A stretch of DNA of 64,000 nucleotides from NCBI GenBank assembly GCA_946405625.1, contig CAMJHQ010000016.1:1-64000 (forward strand). The letters run 5' to 3'. Source of the DNA: an uncultured Lachnospiraceae bacterium. Lineage in GTDB: Bacteria > Bacillota > Clostridia > Lachnospirales > Lachnospiraceae. The position numbers and the translations under genes were made by a program. The notes below the pieces were generated by a model. That model did not search any database, was not told the DNA's origin, and was given only the letters and a program-made list of their open reading frames with translations. This document shows positions 8,344-14,983 of the stretch, in pieces. How positions within the stretch are numbered: the stretch's first letter is position 1; every line of letters starts with the position of its first letter.

Positions 8344-8472
8344 ATGTTAAAACTTTGTTTGTTTTTCGTAGCATTTCCGTTATTAGTTGTATGGTATTGT
8401 ATAAGATTAATGTTCAGTCTGATAAAGAAATTATTGTTTGCAGGGTTAATAATTCTGGGTGTAATATTATAA
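8344..8472 (+). CDS. 42-aa hydrophobic small protein
   Basis: A short frame MLKLCLFFVAFPLLVVWYC... with one or two membrane-spanning stretches separated by a short basic loop (SLIKK). It has a good ribosome site (AAGGTGG, 7-8 nt before ATG). It is followed within 40 bp by another well-initiated small gene, so the two are probably co-transcribed. Function is unknown. Its length and hydrophobicity would suit a small membrane regulator or toxin-like peptide, but nothing specific supports either. Confidence 0.55.
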   Translation: MLKLCLFFVAFPLLVVWYCIRLMFSLIKKLLFAGLIILGVIL

Positions 8473-8511
8473 TCAAGATTAATAAGGATATTGATAGAAA
8501 GGAGTCCCATT

Positions 8512-8775
8512 ATGATGCTTGCGCCAAATGTATTTATTGAGGAACATAAAAATGATTCATTTGAACAGCTGATTGCAGAAAAGAATGCACTTATAGCTGA
8601 GATAAATGAGTTAGAGAAAATTGCATTCGATAAGACGAAGTCCGATCCGGCCTGGGGTATACATCCGGGACCTGATGTATTATATCAAACGGATCTCGAG
8701 TATCTGGCTGAATTATGCAATTTTATAAAAGATAAATATAATAGTGAAATTGTATGGGGAAATATCGAAGATTAA
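8512..8775 (+). CDS. small conserved-looking protein of unknown function
   Basis: 87 aa, acidic, probably helical N-terminal half (FEQLIAEKNALIAEINELEK) and a C-terminal part containing PGPDVLYQTDLEYLAELC. AAAGGAG lies 7 nt before the ATG at 8512; the frame is open upstream to a TTG but that has no ribosome site. No signal peptide or membrane segment. I do not recognise the family. Confidence 0.65.
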   Translation: MMLAPNVFIEEHKNDSFEQLIAEKNALIAEINELEKIAFDKTKSDPAWGIHPGPDVLYQTDLEYLAELCNFIKDKYNSEIVWGNIED

Positions 8776-8816
8776 TAAAGATATCAATCGAATAACATAC
8801 ATTTTAAATGTATCAT

Positions 8817-8844
8817 GGGCCGTGTTACGTTTCGTAACCGGCCC
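8817..8844 (+). terminator. strong inverted repeat, probable terminator
   Basis: GGGCCG-GTTACG-TTT-CGTAAC-CGGCCC, nearly perfect 12-bp stem after the small gene. It lacks a clear T tract (TATTGAAAT follows), so it may also act as an mRNA 3' end stabiliser. Confidence 0.6.
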
Positions 8845-8914
8845 TATTGAAATACTACATTCTCCTGAACTATAATCATATTATCAGAGTCGACGCTGAT
8901 GACGGAGGATACGT

Positions 8915-9400
8915 ATGGATGAGACGAACAAGGACATACTGAGGCTGCTGAGTCATGATGGAAGGATGAGCTTTACCGAAATTGGTGAACAGCTCGGAAT
9001 ATCCAGAGTTGCGGTCATGAAACGAGTCAAGAAGCTTGAGGAAGAAGGCATAATACATGGATATAAAGCGATAATCCATCAAGATGACACAATTAAAATG
9101 CTTCTTGAAATCTATGCTGTGGATGATGACTACGAGGATATACTTGAATATCTGAACAGGACAGGATATATAACAGAAATTTATATCATGACAGGTGATA
9201 ATCATATCCATGCAACAGCAGTAGCTCCTGACGTATCTGAATTAAAGTATCTGACCAAAATGGTGAGGAAGAAATTCGCTGACAAGATTAGGCGAATCGA
9301 AGCTCACGGCGTAAAGGAAATCATTAAGGATATTTTAGGAGGTGTCGACTATGATAGAGCTGGACGAGAACGTAACAAGGGAAATGAACAAGTACCTTGA
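8915..9400 (+). CDS. Lrp/AsnC family transcriptional regulator
   Basis: 161 aa. An N-terminal winged helix-turn-helix (about 4-50, MSFTEIGEQLGISRVAVMKR) is followed by an RAM-type ligand/oligomerisation domain (about 65-145). Such proteins sense amino acids or related metabolites. The C-terminal 17 residues overlap the following gene and are unusually polar. GGAGG precedes the start. The overlap of about 50 bp with the alpha-CTD-like gene strongly suggests translational coupling and a shared role. Confidence 0.88.
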   Translation: MDETNKDILRLLSHDGRMSFTEIGEQLGISRVAVMKRVKKLEEEGIIHGYKAIIHQDDTIKMLLEIYAVDDDYEDILEYLNRTGYITEIYIMTGDNHIHATAVAPDVSELKYLTKMVRKKFADKIRRIEAHGVKEIIKDILGGVDYDRAGRERNKGNEQVP

Positions 9401-9752
9401 TGGTACAACGATAGAAGAGATAATCTATAAAAACAGGAAGTTCTTTCACTTCCCTGCTATCTTTACTACTTCACAAATGGATCAGGATATAGAAGTGCTT
9501 GATCTCGGAAACAGGGCATATAACTGCCTCAGAAGATCGGGAACAAATACACTTCGTGATCTGATCACGAGAAACAAAACAACTGACAATGAATCAAGCA
9601 AATGTCAGTTGAAAAGACATAACAGGAATCTCGGAGAGAAAACGGCAGATGAGATTCTGATAAAGTTATTCTATTATTCATTTCTTTCCCAGCCTGAAGA
9701 TGAGAAAAAGGCATATATGAAAAAGGTATTGGAATCAAATGAACTTAAGTAA
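9351..9752 (+). CDS. free-standing RNA polymerase alpha-CTD-like protein
   Basis: 133 aa. Residues about 47-105 match the helix-hairpin-helix DNA-binding C-terminal domain of RNA polymerase alpha: VLDLGNRAYNCLRRSG and RNLGEKTADEI. Positions equal to E. coli R265, N268, C269, G296, K298 and E302 are kept (S299 is Thr), with an insertion of about 14 residues between the two halves. No alpha N-terminal (assembly) domain is present. ATG 9351 has AGGAGG 8 nt upstream; a GTG at 9342 overlaps that site. It overlaps the Lrp-like gene by 50 bp. It may bind UP-element-like DNA or partner the regulator; that is inference. Confidence 0.78.
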   Translation: MIELDENVTREMNKYLDGTTIEEIIYKNRKFFHFPAIFTTSQMDQDIEVLDLGNRAYNCLRRSGTNTLRDLITRNKTTDNESSKCQLKRHNRNLGEKTADEILIKLFYYSFLSQPEDEKKAYMKKVLESNELK

Positions 9753-9790
9753 ATCGGAAAACATTTCACATGATATGTAGGAGACAACGG

Positions 9791-10282
9791 ATGAAAAGTA
9801 ATTCTAAGAAAATAGCACTAATAGGGCTTGCGGCATCAGTTCTTTTCGGAACGGCAGGATGCAGTCCTTTTCATAATAACGAACCCAAAGTTTATGGACC
9901 TGCTGAGCCAAGCTATGAAGATAGTTCATCACAGGATACAGCTCCGGAGCAGACTCGTGTATTTGTATATGTGACAGATATAAAAGATAATGTAGTGTAT
10001 GTAAAGCCTGAAGACGGTGCATATGAACTAAATTCATCTGACAGCTTCACATTAAATCTGGACGAGATTCCCGAAAAAGATGACATTAAAGTTGGAGTGG
10101 AGCTTGAGATAATATATAGCGGAAGAATAGAGGAATCATACCCGGCTCATTTCGGTGGGATTTACAGCGTAAGTATTGTAAAGGATTCACAGGGTGAAAT
10201 GGTTACTACAGAAGCTATAGAAGTAAGCCCGGATGATAATGAGATGCCGGAAGTGTACGGAGCACCGATCGATGATAATTAA
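9791..10282 (+). CDS. small secreted lipoprotein
   Basis: 163 aa with a Lys-rich N-terminus, hydrophobic core and GTAGC lipobox (near residue 25), an acidic linker, then a domain of about 90 aa that looks beta-rich (VFVYVTDIKDNVVYVKP). That segment resembles an OB-like fold seen in small surface lipoproteins, but the call is weak. An in-frame ATG at 9770 exists, but TAGGAGA sits directly before ATG 9791. The residue string PKVYGPAEP near the start and PEVYGAPIDDN at the end are similar, an internal echo of unknown meaning. Confidence 0.75.
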   Translation: MKSNSKKIALIGLAASVLFGTAGCSPFHNNEPKVYGPAEPSYEDSSSQDTAPEQTRVFVYVTDIKDNVVYVKPEDGAYELNSSDSFTLNLDEIPEKDDIKVGVELEIIYSGRIEESYPAHFGGIYSVSIVKDSQGEMVTTEAIEVSPDDNEMPEVYGAPIDDN

Positions 10283-10353
10283 GGTGGGAATTATGGGGCT
10301 TATGTGGTTCGAATAAGATGAAGCGTTGAAAATTCAAAATATATTAATTAACT

Positions 10354-10380
10354 AGAGGTGGGAGCTCCCGCCTCTTTTAT
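10354..10380 (+). terminator. rho-independent terminator
   Basis: AGAGGTGGGAG / CTCCCGCCTCT perfect stem (allowing G-T) followed by TTTTATTTT. Confidence 0.85.
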
Positions 10381-10452
10381 TTTGAAATAAAGTAAAGCGG
10401 TTGAAAATAAACAACATAATTGATATAAAGCGAAATTTTATGTAATATAAAG

Positions 10453-10467
10453 TTAAACTTAGTTTAA
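10453..10467. promoter_or_regulatory. 15-bp perfect palindrome, candidate operator
   Basis: TTAAACT-T-AGTTTAA, about 40 bp upstream of the XRE regulator gene, within A/T-rich promoter DNA. A site of this size and place suits autoregulation by the dimeric HTH protein it precedes. Confidence 0.5.
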
Positions 10468-10504
10468 TGATACATTTTATTATGATATTTTGAGGATGAT
10501 GAAT

Positions 10505-11455
10505 ATGAGTAGTTTTATAAGAAGAACAAGAGAAGAAGCAGGACTTACACAAGCAGAGCTTGCGGAAAAGATGGGAGTTTCTGTTGTTTCAGTTCAAAAC
10601 TGGGAAAGAGGAAGAAACAAGATTGACCTAGGAAGATATCTATTGCTTTCAGAGGTGTTAAATGTACCGATTGATCAGCTTATAAAAGAAATGTTGATTG
10701 AGGCGGACAATGAAAGCAAACACTTAGATAATTGGCCAAGGTTTTTGTTTGATGATGAAACAAATGGAATAATTGATACACTCCATCTTAATAGAGCACA
10801 GCAGGATCTGTTTGGGATTCTTTACATATATGATTCAAAATATGTAAAGAAGGAACAGATGGATATTGATACCTTTGAAAAAGATCTGAAGAAGGTACCA
10901 TTCGGATTTATTGATAAGGTAGGAAGCATTCAGTTTATGAATCAGGCTGATGGGCTTCATAAGGTAATCAAACATGTTAAAGCAGATTTCCTTCTTAAAA
11001 TATTAAAACAAAATCCAGAAGCAGAGTTTAATATCAAGAGACTTTCAAAGTATAACATTTGTGAGTTTATAGATAACGGATATAAACCTGCAAATGATTT
11101 AGAAGAATTTGAAGAGGGATATGAAGGAGAAGATTCGCTTTATTTCAGAATATCCATGAAGAAATCCCAAATAATACTTCCTCTTCTAAAGAAACATGGA
11201 CCGGTACATGTTACTGATGGAGGATGGGTTAATCCTATAAGAGAGGATATTCCTGAAGAGGTATTTGAAGGTATACTTAAAATGTGTGAGTTTAATCCAG
11301 AACTTTGGAAAATCGGATATAAAGATAATTATAACCCGATTTATGTGATGGAGGGGCTTGATGAAGTGACGGATTACTATGAAGATAACGAACATAAATG
11401 GTTGTGGAATATTAATAAGAAAGGAGAGAAGCTGCTTGAGTGGCTTTCAAAATGA
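10505..11455 (+). CDS. XRE-family transcriptional regulator with a large C-terminal domain
   Basis: 316 aa. Residues about 4-60 form a Cro/CI-type HTH (AGLTQAELAEKMGVSVVSVQNWERGR). The following 250 aa match no domain I recognise and contain acidic stretches (DLEEFEEGYEGED) and a C-terminal WLWNINKKGEKLLEWLS that resembles a winged-helix end. Several in-frame starts exist (TTG 10490, ATG 10496, 10499, 10505); GAGG at 10492-10495 best fits 10505. The stop is 3 bp before the next gene. This pair is visibly more A/T-rich than neighbours, suggesting acquisition. Confidence 0.8.
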   Translation: MSSFIRRTREEAGLTQAELAEKMGVSVVSVQNWERGRNKIDLGRYLLLSEVLNVPIDQLIKEMLIEADNESKHLDNWPRFLFDDETNGIIDTLHLNRAQQDLFGILYIYDSKYVKKEQMDIDTFEKDLKKVPFGFIDKVGSIQFMNQADGLHKVIKHVKADFLLKILKQNPEAEFNIKRLSKYNICEFIDNGYKPANDLEEFEEGYEGEDSLYFRISMKKSQIILPLLKKHGPVHVTDGGWVNPIREDIPEEVFEGILKMCEFNPELWKIGYKDNYNPIYVMEGLDEVTDYYEDNEHKWLWNINKKGEKLLEWLSK

Positions 11456-11458
11456 TAT

Positions 11459-12085
11459 ATGAATAAAAAGAAGAAAACAAAACCCGATTTAAATAAACGA
11501 AATGATAAAGCAAAGTATACGGATGATGAGATAGAACGTAAGAAACGTATTGATACAATAGTTAAACTGATTATCAGAGATAGAATACCTAACGATGTTA
11601 TTAATACATCAAAAAAATGGGTTGCTGTTAATGACACGAAATATACAATTAAAAGAGATCATTATGGGAATGAAACATATGATATCCAAGAAGCGGATGT
11701 TGAATTATTTAATAAAAAGGATGTGCCGAAATATACAAAGTTTATGTCAGAGGAAGAAAAACATGAATTAACATATATTACTGCTGAAAATGATATATTT
11801 AAGCAAAGAATACAAGGGTTTAAAGGTCAAGAATACAGAATAAAAGTGCATACTAAAAAAGTAAACGGAAAAAATGAAATAATAATTGATGATTTAACAA
11901 GAATTGATATTATCAAAAAAAAACTAAAAAAATCTAAATTTGATGTTACAAGTGATAATATTATAGAAATAGTTGATATTTATTGTTCTTCAAAAGATAG
12001 GAATCAGTTTAGAAAAAAATTAATAGATGCAAAGTATGATGAGAATTTTGTTGAGGAGCAAGTTAAGCAGTATAATAAGGATTAG
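11459..12085 (+). CDS. lysine-rich hypothetical protein paired with the XRE regulator
   Basis: 208 aa, very rich in Lys, Asp, Asn and Ile, no signal peptide or membrane segment. It opens with a basic tail (NKKKKTKPDLNKR). The frame starts 3 bp after the regulator's stop and has no independent promoter, so it is surely in the same operon. I do not recognise the family. An HTH gene coupled to an unknown A/T-rich gene is the layout of toxin-antitoxin and defence modules, but no catalytic motif is visible to support that. Confidence 0.7.
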   Translation: MNKKKKTKPDLNKRNDKAKYTDDEIERKKRIDTIVKLIIRDRIPNDVINTSKKWVAVNDTKYTIKRDHYGNETYDIQEADVELFNKKDVPKYTKFMSEEEKHELTYITAENDIFKQRIQGFKGQEYRIKVHTKKVNGKNEIIIDDLTRIDIIKKKLKKSKFDVTSDNIIEIVDIYCSSKDRNQFRKKLIDAKYDENFVEEQVKQYNKD

Positions 12086-12238
12086 TGTTAGGATTCATAT
12101 AATATTACAAAAATGTAATAATATGTAATGTTAATCAAACGACCAATCTCCGAGATTATTGTATTATGTGTTTGTAAGCGAGAGATATAAAGAAATCGCA
12201 GATAAATGTATAATCATTATTTTAAGGAGATTTGAACT

Positions 12239-12448
12239 ATGAAAACAACAACAGTTATCAAAATTCTAACAGCTACTCTTTTTGTAATAATTTCAGGATT
12301 TGTAATCGAAAGCATTCAATCCAAAAGTTTGTATACAGGAGCTGATTTTATCTGTGCAATATCTGCAAATGTAGTTTTATTATCAGCCTTTATTGCTAAG
12401 AAGAATAAAGAAGATAAGGATCAGAATTCGAAAGATGATGATAAATAA
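12239..12448 (+). CDS. small membrane protein
   Basis: 69 aa, two predicted membrane helices (about 6-26 and 33-52) and a charged C-terminus ending KDQNSKDDDK. AAGGAG precedes the start by 9 nt. The gene is isolated between its own upstream region and a strong terminator. Function unknown. Confidence 0.65.
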   Translation: MKTTTVIKILTATLFVIISGFVIESIQSKSLYTGADFICAISANVVLLSAFIAKKNKEDKDQNSKDDDK

Positions 12449-12464
12449 ACATTGAGCTGACAAG

Positions 12465-12505
12465 CCTGTGGAAGTGTAAATGCTTCCACAGGCATTATAT
12501 TTTTT
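12465..12505 (+). terminator. rho-independent terminator
   Basis: GCCTGTGGAAG / CTTCCACAGGC stem followed by ATTATATTTTTT. Its stem core is the same as that of the terminator at 4283. Confidence 0.85.
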
Positions 12506-12536
12506 GGCTATTTTATCAAAGACTCGAAATATTAAA

Positions 12537-12565
12537 TAGACATAGTTTGCATGACGTTATAAAAT
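12537..12565 (+). promoter_or_regulatory. promoter, copy A of a duplicated promoter-leader
   Basis: TAGACA (12537-12542), 17-bp spacer, TAAAAT (12560-12565). Same boxes and spacing as the promoter at 13299, with the flanking sequence also alignable. Confidence 0.6.
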
Positions 12566-12640
12566 TATAGTGTTAGACAGAGGTTCATTAAGCAAAAACA
12601 GGGAAAAATCTATTCAGGTGCTTATTTTTTTAGGTTAATA
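12566..12640 (+). promoter_or_regulatory. leader with a deleted c-di-GMP riboswitch aptamer
   Basis: The leader begins like copy B (AAGCAAAAACAGGG) and ends with the same terminator right arm (TCTATTCAGGTGCTT followed by T-rich DNA). The aptamer core between them is missing; about 65 nt present in copy B are absent. The terminator left arm is also lost, so the remnant should no longer switch. Confidence 0.65.
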
Positions 12641-12658
12641 GTATATGGGGGTGCACCT

Positions 12659-13246
12659 ATGATATGTCCGAAATGTAATAATATGATACCCGATGATGCT
12701 ACTGTATGTAACATATGTGGTTATATGATCAGCGATTATTCAGTTCAGCAAAAAGATCAATCGTTATATGCTCAAGATGATCCGTGGTATCAGGAATATA
12801 TGGAACGGAAAGAACTGGAACAACTGCGGAATTCGGCGCAAAAGAAGTCTCTCAAAAACTACTTCAATGCTGGATTGAATTTAGGTGGAATTTCGGGTGT
12901 TCTTGCTGTATTATCAACATTCCTGCCTTATATATCCGGGGGAGATTCTGGAAATATGGTATCTTTATCGCTCTATGCAATGTCACATAATTATTTGATT
13001 TTGTCATTCATTCTCTTTTTAGGTCTTATTATAAGCTCAATTGCAAAACGAGGAAAAATCAATATCGGAATTGGAATTATTATGTTGGTAATATACTTAT
13101 ATAGATATGGTGTTTTTGACAATGTAAGGATGGAAGTTGGGGATAGCGTACGTTATGGTTACGGAAATTATGTTTTTCTTTTCGCTGCTATTATTGCAAT
13201 AGTATCTGGAATAGTGATATACATTCGTAATCGTGATAAGGATTGA
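12659..13246 (+). CDS. zinc-ribbon membrane protein
   Basis: 195 aa. N-terminal zinc ribbon (CPKCNN near 3-6, CNICGY near 18-21), a polar Gln/Asp-rich linker to about 65, then four predicted membrane helices (about 72-90, 105-126, 133-146, 163-184). It is a clear paralog of the protein at 14367: both share the CxxC spacing, a glycine-rich first helix, a STF(L/M)PY motif and the ending IVIYIRNRD or ILIIIHNRE. GGGGGTG precedes the start. Role unknown; a membrane sensor or assembly factor is possible. Confidence 0.78.
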   Translation: MICPKCNNMIPDDATVCNICGYMISDYSVQQKDQSLYAQDDPWYQEYMERKELEQLRNSAQKKSLKNYFNAGLNLGGISGVLAVLSTFLPYISGGDSGNMVSLSLYAMSHNYLILSFILFLGLIISSIAKRGKINIGIGIIMLVIYLYRYGVFDNVRMEVGDSVRYGYGNYVFLFAAIIAIVSGIVIYIRNRDKD

Positions 13247-13298
13247 AGTATAAGGTTGGTTATAGCCAAAACTTATAATCGATTTTGGAATTATTACA

Positions 13299-13327
13299 TA
13301 GACATTGTTTGTCTGACATTGTAAAAT
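13299..13327 (+). promoter_or_regulatory. promoter, copy B, upstream of riboswitch
   Basis: TAGACA (13299-13304), 17-bp spacer, TAAAAT (13322-13327). Starts the transcript carrying the riboswitch at 13351. Confidence 0.6.
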
Positions 13328-13350
13328 GAAAGTGTCAGACAAATTAATAT

Positions 13351-13425
13351 TAAGCAAAACAGGGGAAACCTTGTGACGCAAAGCTAAAGGGCCTAAGGAG
13401 ATTTTTATGGTAGCCAGTTGCATTG
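13351..13425 (+). ncRNA. c-di-GMP-I (GEMM) riboswitch-like aptamer
   Basis: Core elements of the GEMM-I aptamer are present in order: CAGGGGAAACC, GTGACGCAAAGC, GGGCCTAAGG, then ATGGTAGCCAGTTGC. The P1b hairpin with its GAAA tetraloop, usual between AAACC and GACGCAAAGC, looks shortened or absent, so this is a compact variant. It lies 200-270 nt upstream of the zinc-ribbon gene at 13625 and is followed by a terminator hairpin, so control would be by transcription termination. Confidence 0.75.
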
Positions 13426-13437
13426 GGTAGTATATAA

Positions 13438-13481
13438 GCATCTGAATAGGTACAAGTCTATTCGGGTGCTTTTTGTTTTAT
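13438..13481 (+). terminator. riboswitch expression-platform terminator
   Basis: GCATCTGAATAG / CTATTCGGGTGC stem with an 8-nt loop, followed by TTTTTGTTTT. Directly after the aptamer. Confidence 0.8.
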
Positions 13482-13624
13482 CGAGAAAGATGATATAGAT
13501 ATTTGTATTTCCGTGGAAAGTAAGAGAACTTTAGTAAAAAACAATATAATTATTCTTTAATTGTTGTATGAGAATTTTACATGGATAAATTTATAAATGC
13601 AATTAATATACGGGAGGTGAGCCT

Positions 13625-14362
13625 ATGATATGTCCGAGATGCGGTGCTACGCTACCCGATACAGCAGAGTTGTGTTGGTCTTGCCGAAAACTGTTTAAGC
13701 AAAATGAAGAATCATTAAAAAGTGATCCACTTCAATCATACAAATTAGCAGTTAGCCAAGAACAGCCTCAGCCCAATAATAATGTTCAACCTAATCCACC
13801 GACGCAAATTGTTCCGAATATTCAGCAGGATGATGATAATTATGTGTATGTACCATTTAACAATATTAAAAGGCAATCATATATGTTTAAGTCTGGTCTG
13901 CTAGGTCTGGCAGGGTTGTCTTTTATAATACTATCATTATTTGTATTTGAGCCAATGAAACGCGACTTATATCGTTTGGCAAGGGGAGGAATATCTTACA
14001 GTCCAATAGGTACTATTATAGTTTGGTGTATTATTATTCTTCATGTGCTTATTCTTGCCACTAGCATTCCCGGAGAGAATTATGTAAAAGGTGATGCATA
14101 CGGTAAATTTATACTCTGCATTATTGGATTTATATTTGCAGCGCATCGAATAACAGTTTATTCCGATTCAATAGGTTTTGATTATTATTCCGCAAACCTT
14201 TATGGCAATGCGCTGTCTGAGTTTGAATCATCTTTCCAGATTTATAAAATATTAATATATTCAGGGTATGCGTTGATATTAATATCAAGTTTGATGTTAA
14301 TGGCATCCGCATATACCAAAGACGAAAAGGATATGATGAAACACAATAAGAAAGTGGGGTGA
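13625..14362 (+). CDS. zinc-ribbon membrane protein, first gene after the riboswitch
   Basis: 245 aa. Zinc ribbon CPRCGA/CWSCRK near residues 3-22, then a Gln/Asn/Pro linker to about 80, then four membrane helices (about 90-107, 128-146, 157-173, 207-226). The fold plan matches its neighbours but the membrane part is not closely similar to them. GGGAGGTG precedes the ATG. The stop is 4 bp from the next gene, and that gene overlaps the frame region of the surface protein, giving a three-gene operon under the riboswitch. Confidence 0.78.
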   Translation: MICPRCGATLPDTAELCWSCRKLFKQNEESLKSDPLQSYKLAVSQEQPQPNNNVQPNPPTQIVPNIQQDDDNYVYVPFNNIKRQSYMFKSGLLGLAGLSFIILSLFVFEPMKRDLYRLARGGISYSPIGTIIVWCIIILHVLILATSIPGENYVKGDAYGKFILCIIGFIFAAHRITVYSDSIGFDYYSANLYGNALSEFESSFQIYKILIYSGYALILISSLMLMASAYTKDEKDMMKHNKKVG

Positions 14363-14366
14363 AATT

Positions 14367-14969
14367 ATGATATGTCCTAACTGTAATAACACGTTACCCG
14401 ACAATTCCATCGCTTGTAACTTTTGTGGATATGTAATTAACGCTTATGCAGTTCAGCGAAACACTCAACAATTGCATGCTCAAAATGCTCCGCAACATCA
14501 ACAAGCACCTCAAATGAGGCAACCTATGCAGTATCAGCCGCAACAGTTTTATCAAGTTCCAAATCAGCCTGTAAAGACTTGTTATATTACGGGCTTGATT
14601 TTAGGCATTGTTGCAGGTCTTCTCATTTTGCTTTCTACATTCATGCCTTATGTAACTGCCGAGGTCTGGGGCTTTAAACAATCCGCTTCTATTTATCAGA
14701 TTTCACCATATTATTTAATTGAAGCCGCTGTTCTCTGCCTTGGCCTTATTATAGATTCGATCATAAAACACGGAAAGTCAAACATTGCGGTCGGAATTAT
14801 CTTGCTCATAATATGTATTTATAGATATGTTAATTATCAAAATTTCATAACAGAATCCGAATATAGCATGACGCAGCTTGGCGTAGGTTATTATATGGTT
14901 GCTGTCGCCGCTGTTACCGCTATCGCATCCGGAATACTTATAATTATTCATAATCGTGAGGGAATCTAA
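14367..14969 (+). CDS. zinc-ribbon membrane protein, paralog of 12659
   Basis: 200 aa. Zinc ribbon (CPNCNN near 3-6, CNFCGY near 18-21), a long Gln/Pro/His linker (about 35-72), then four membrane helices with the same landmarks as the protein at 12659. GGGGTG is the ribosome site. The duplication of this gene parallels the duplication of promoter and leader upstream of each set, so a whole promoter-gene block was probably duplicated. Confidence 0.78.
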   Translation: MICPNCNNTLPDNSIACNFCGYVINAYAVQRNTQQLHAQNAPQHQQAPQMRQPMQYQPQQFYQVPNQPVKTCYITGLILGIVAGLLILLSTFMPYVTAEVWGFKQSASIYQISPYYLIEAAVLCLGLIIDSIIKHGKSNIAVGIILLIICIYRYVNYQNFITESEYSMTQLGVGYYMVAVAAVTAIASGILIIIHNREGI

Positions 14970-14983
14970 TGGGAGGTATTAAT

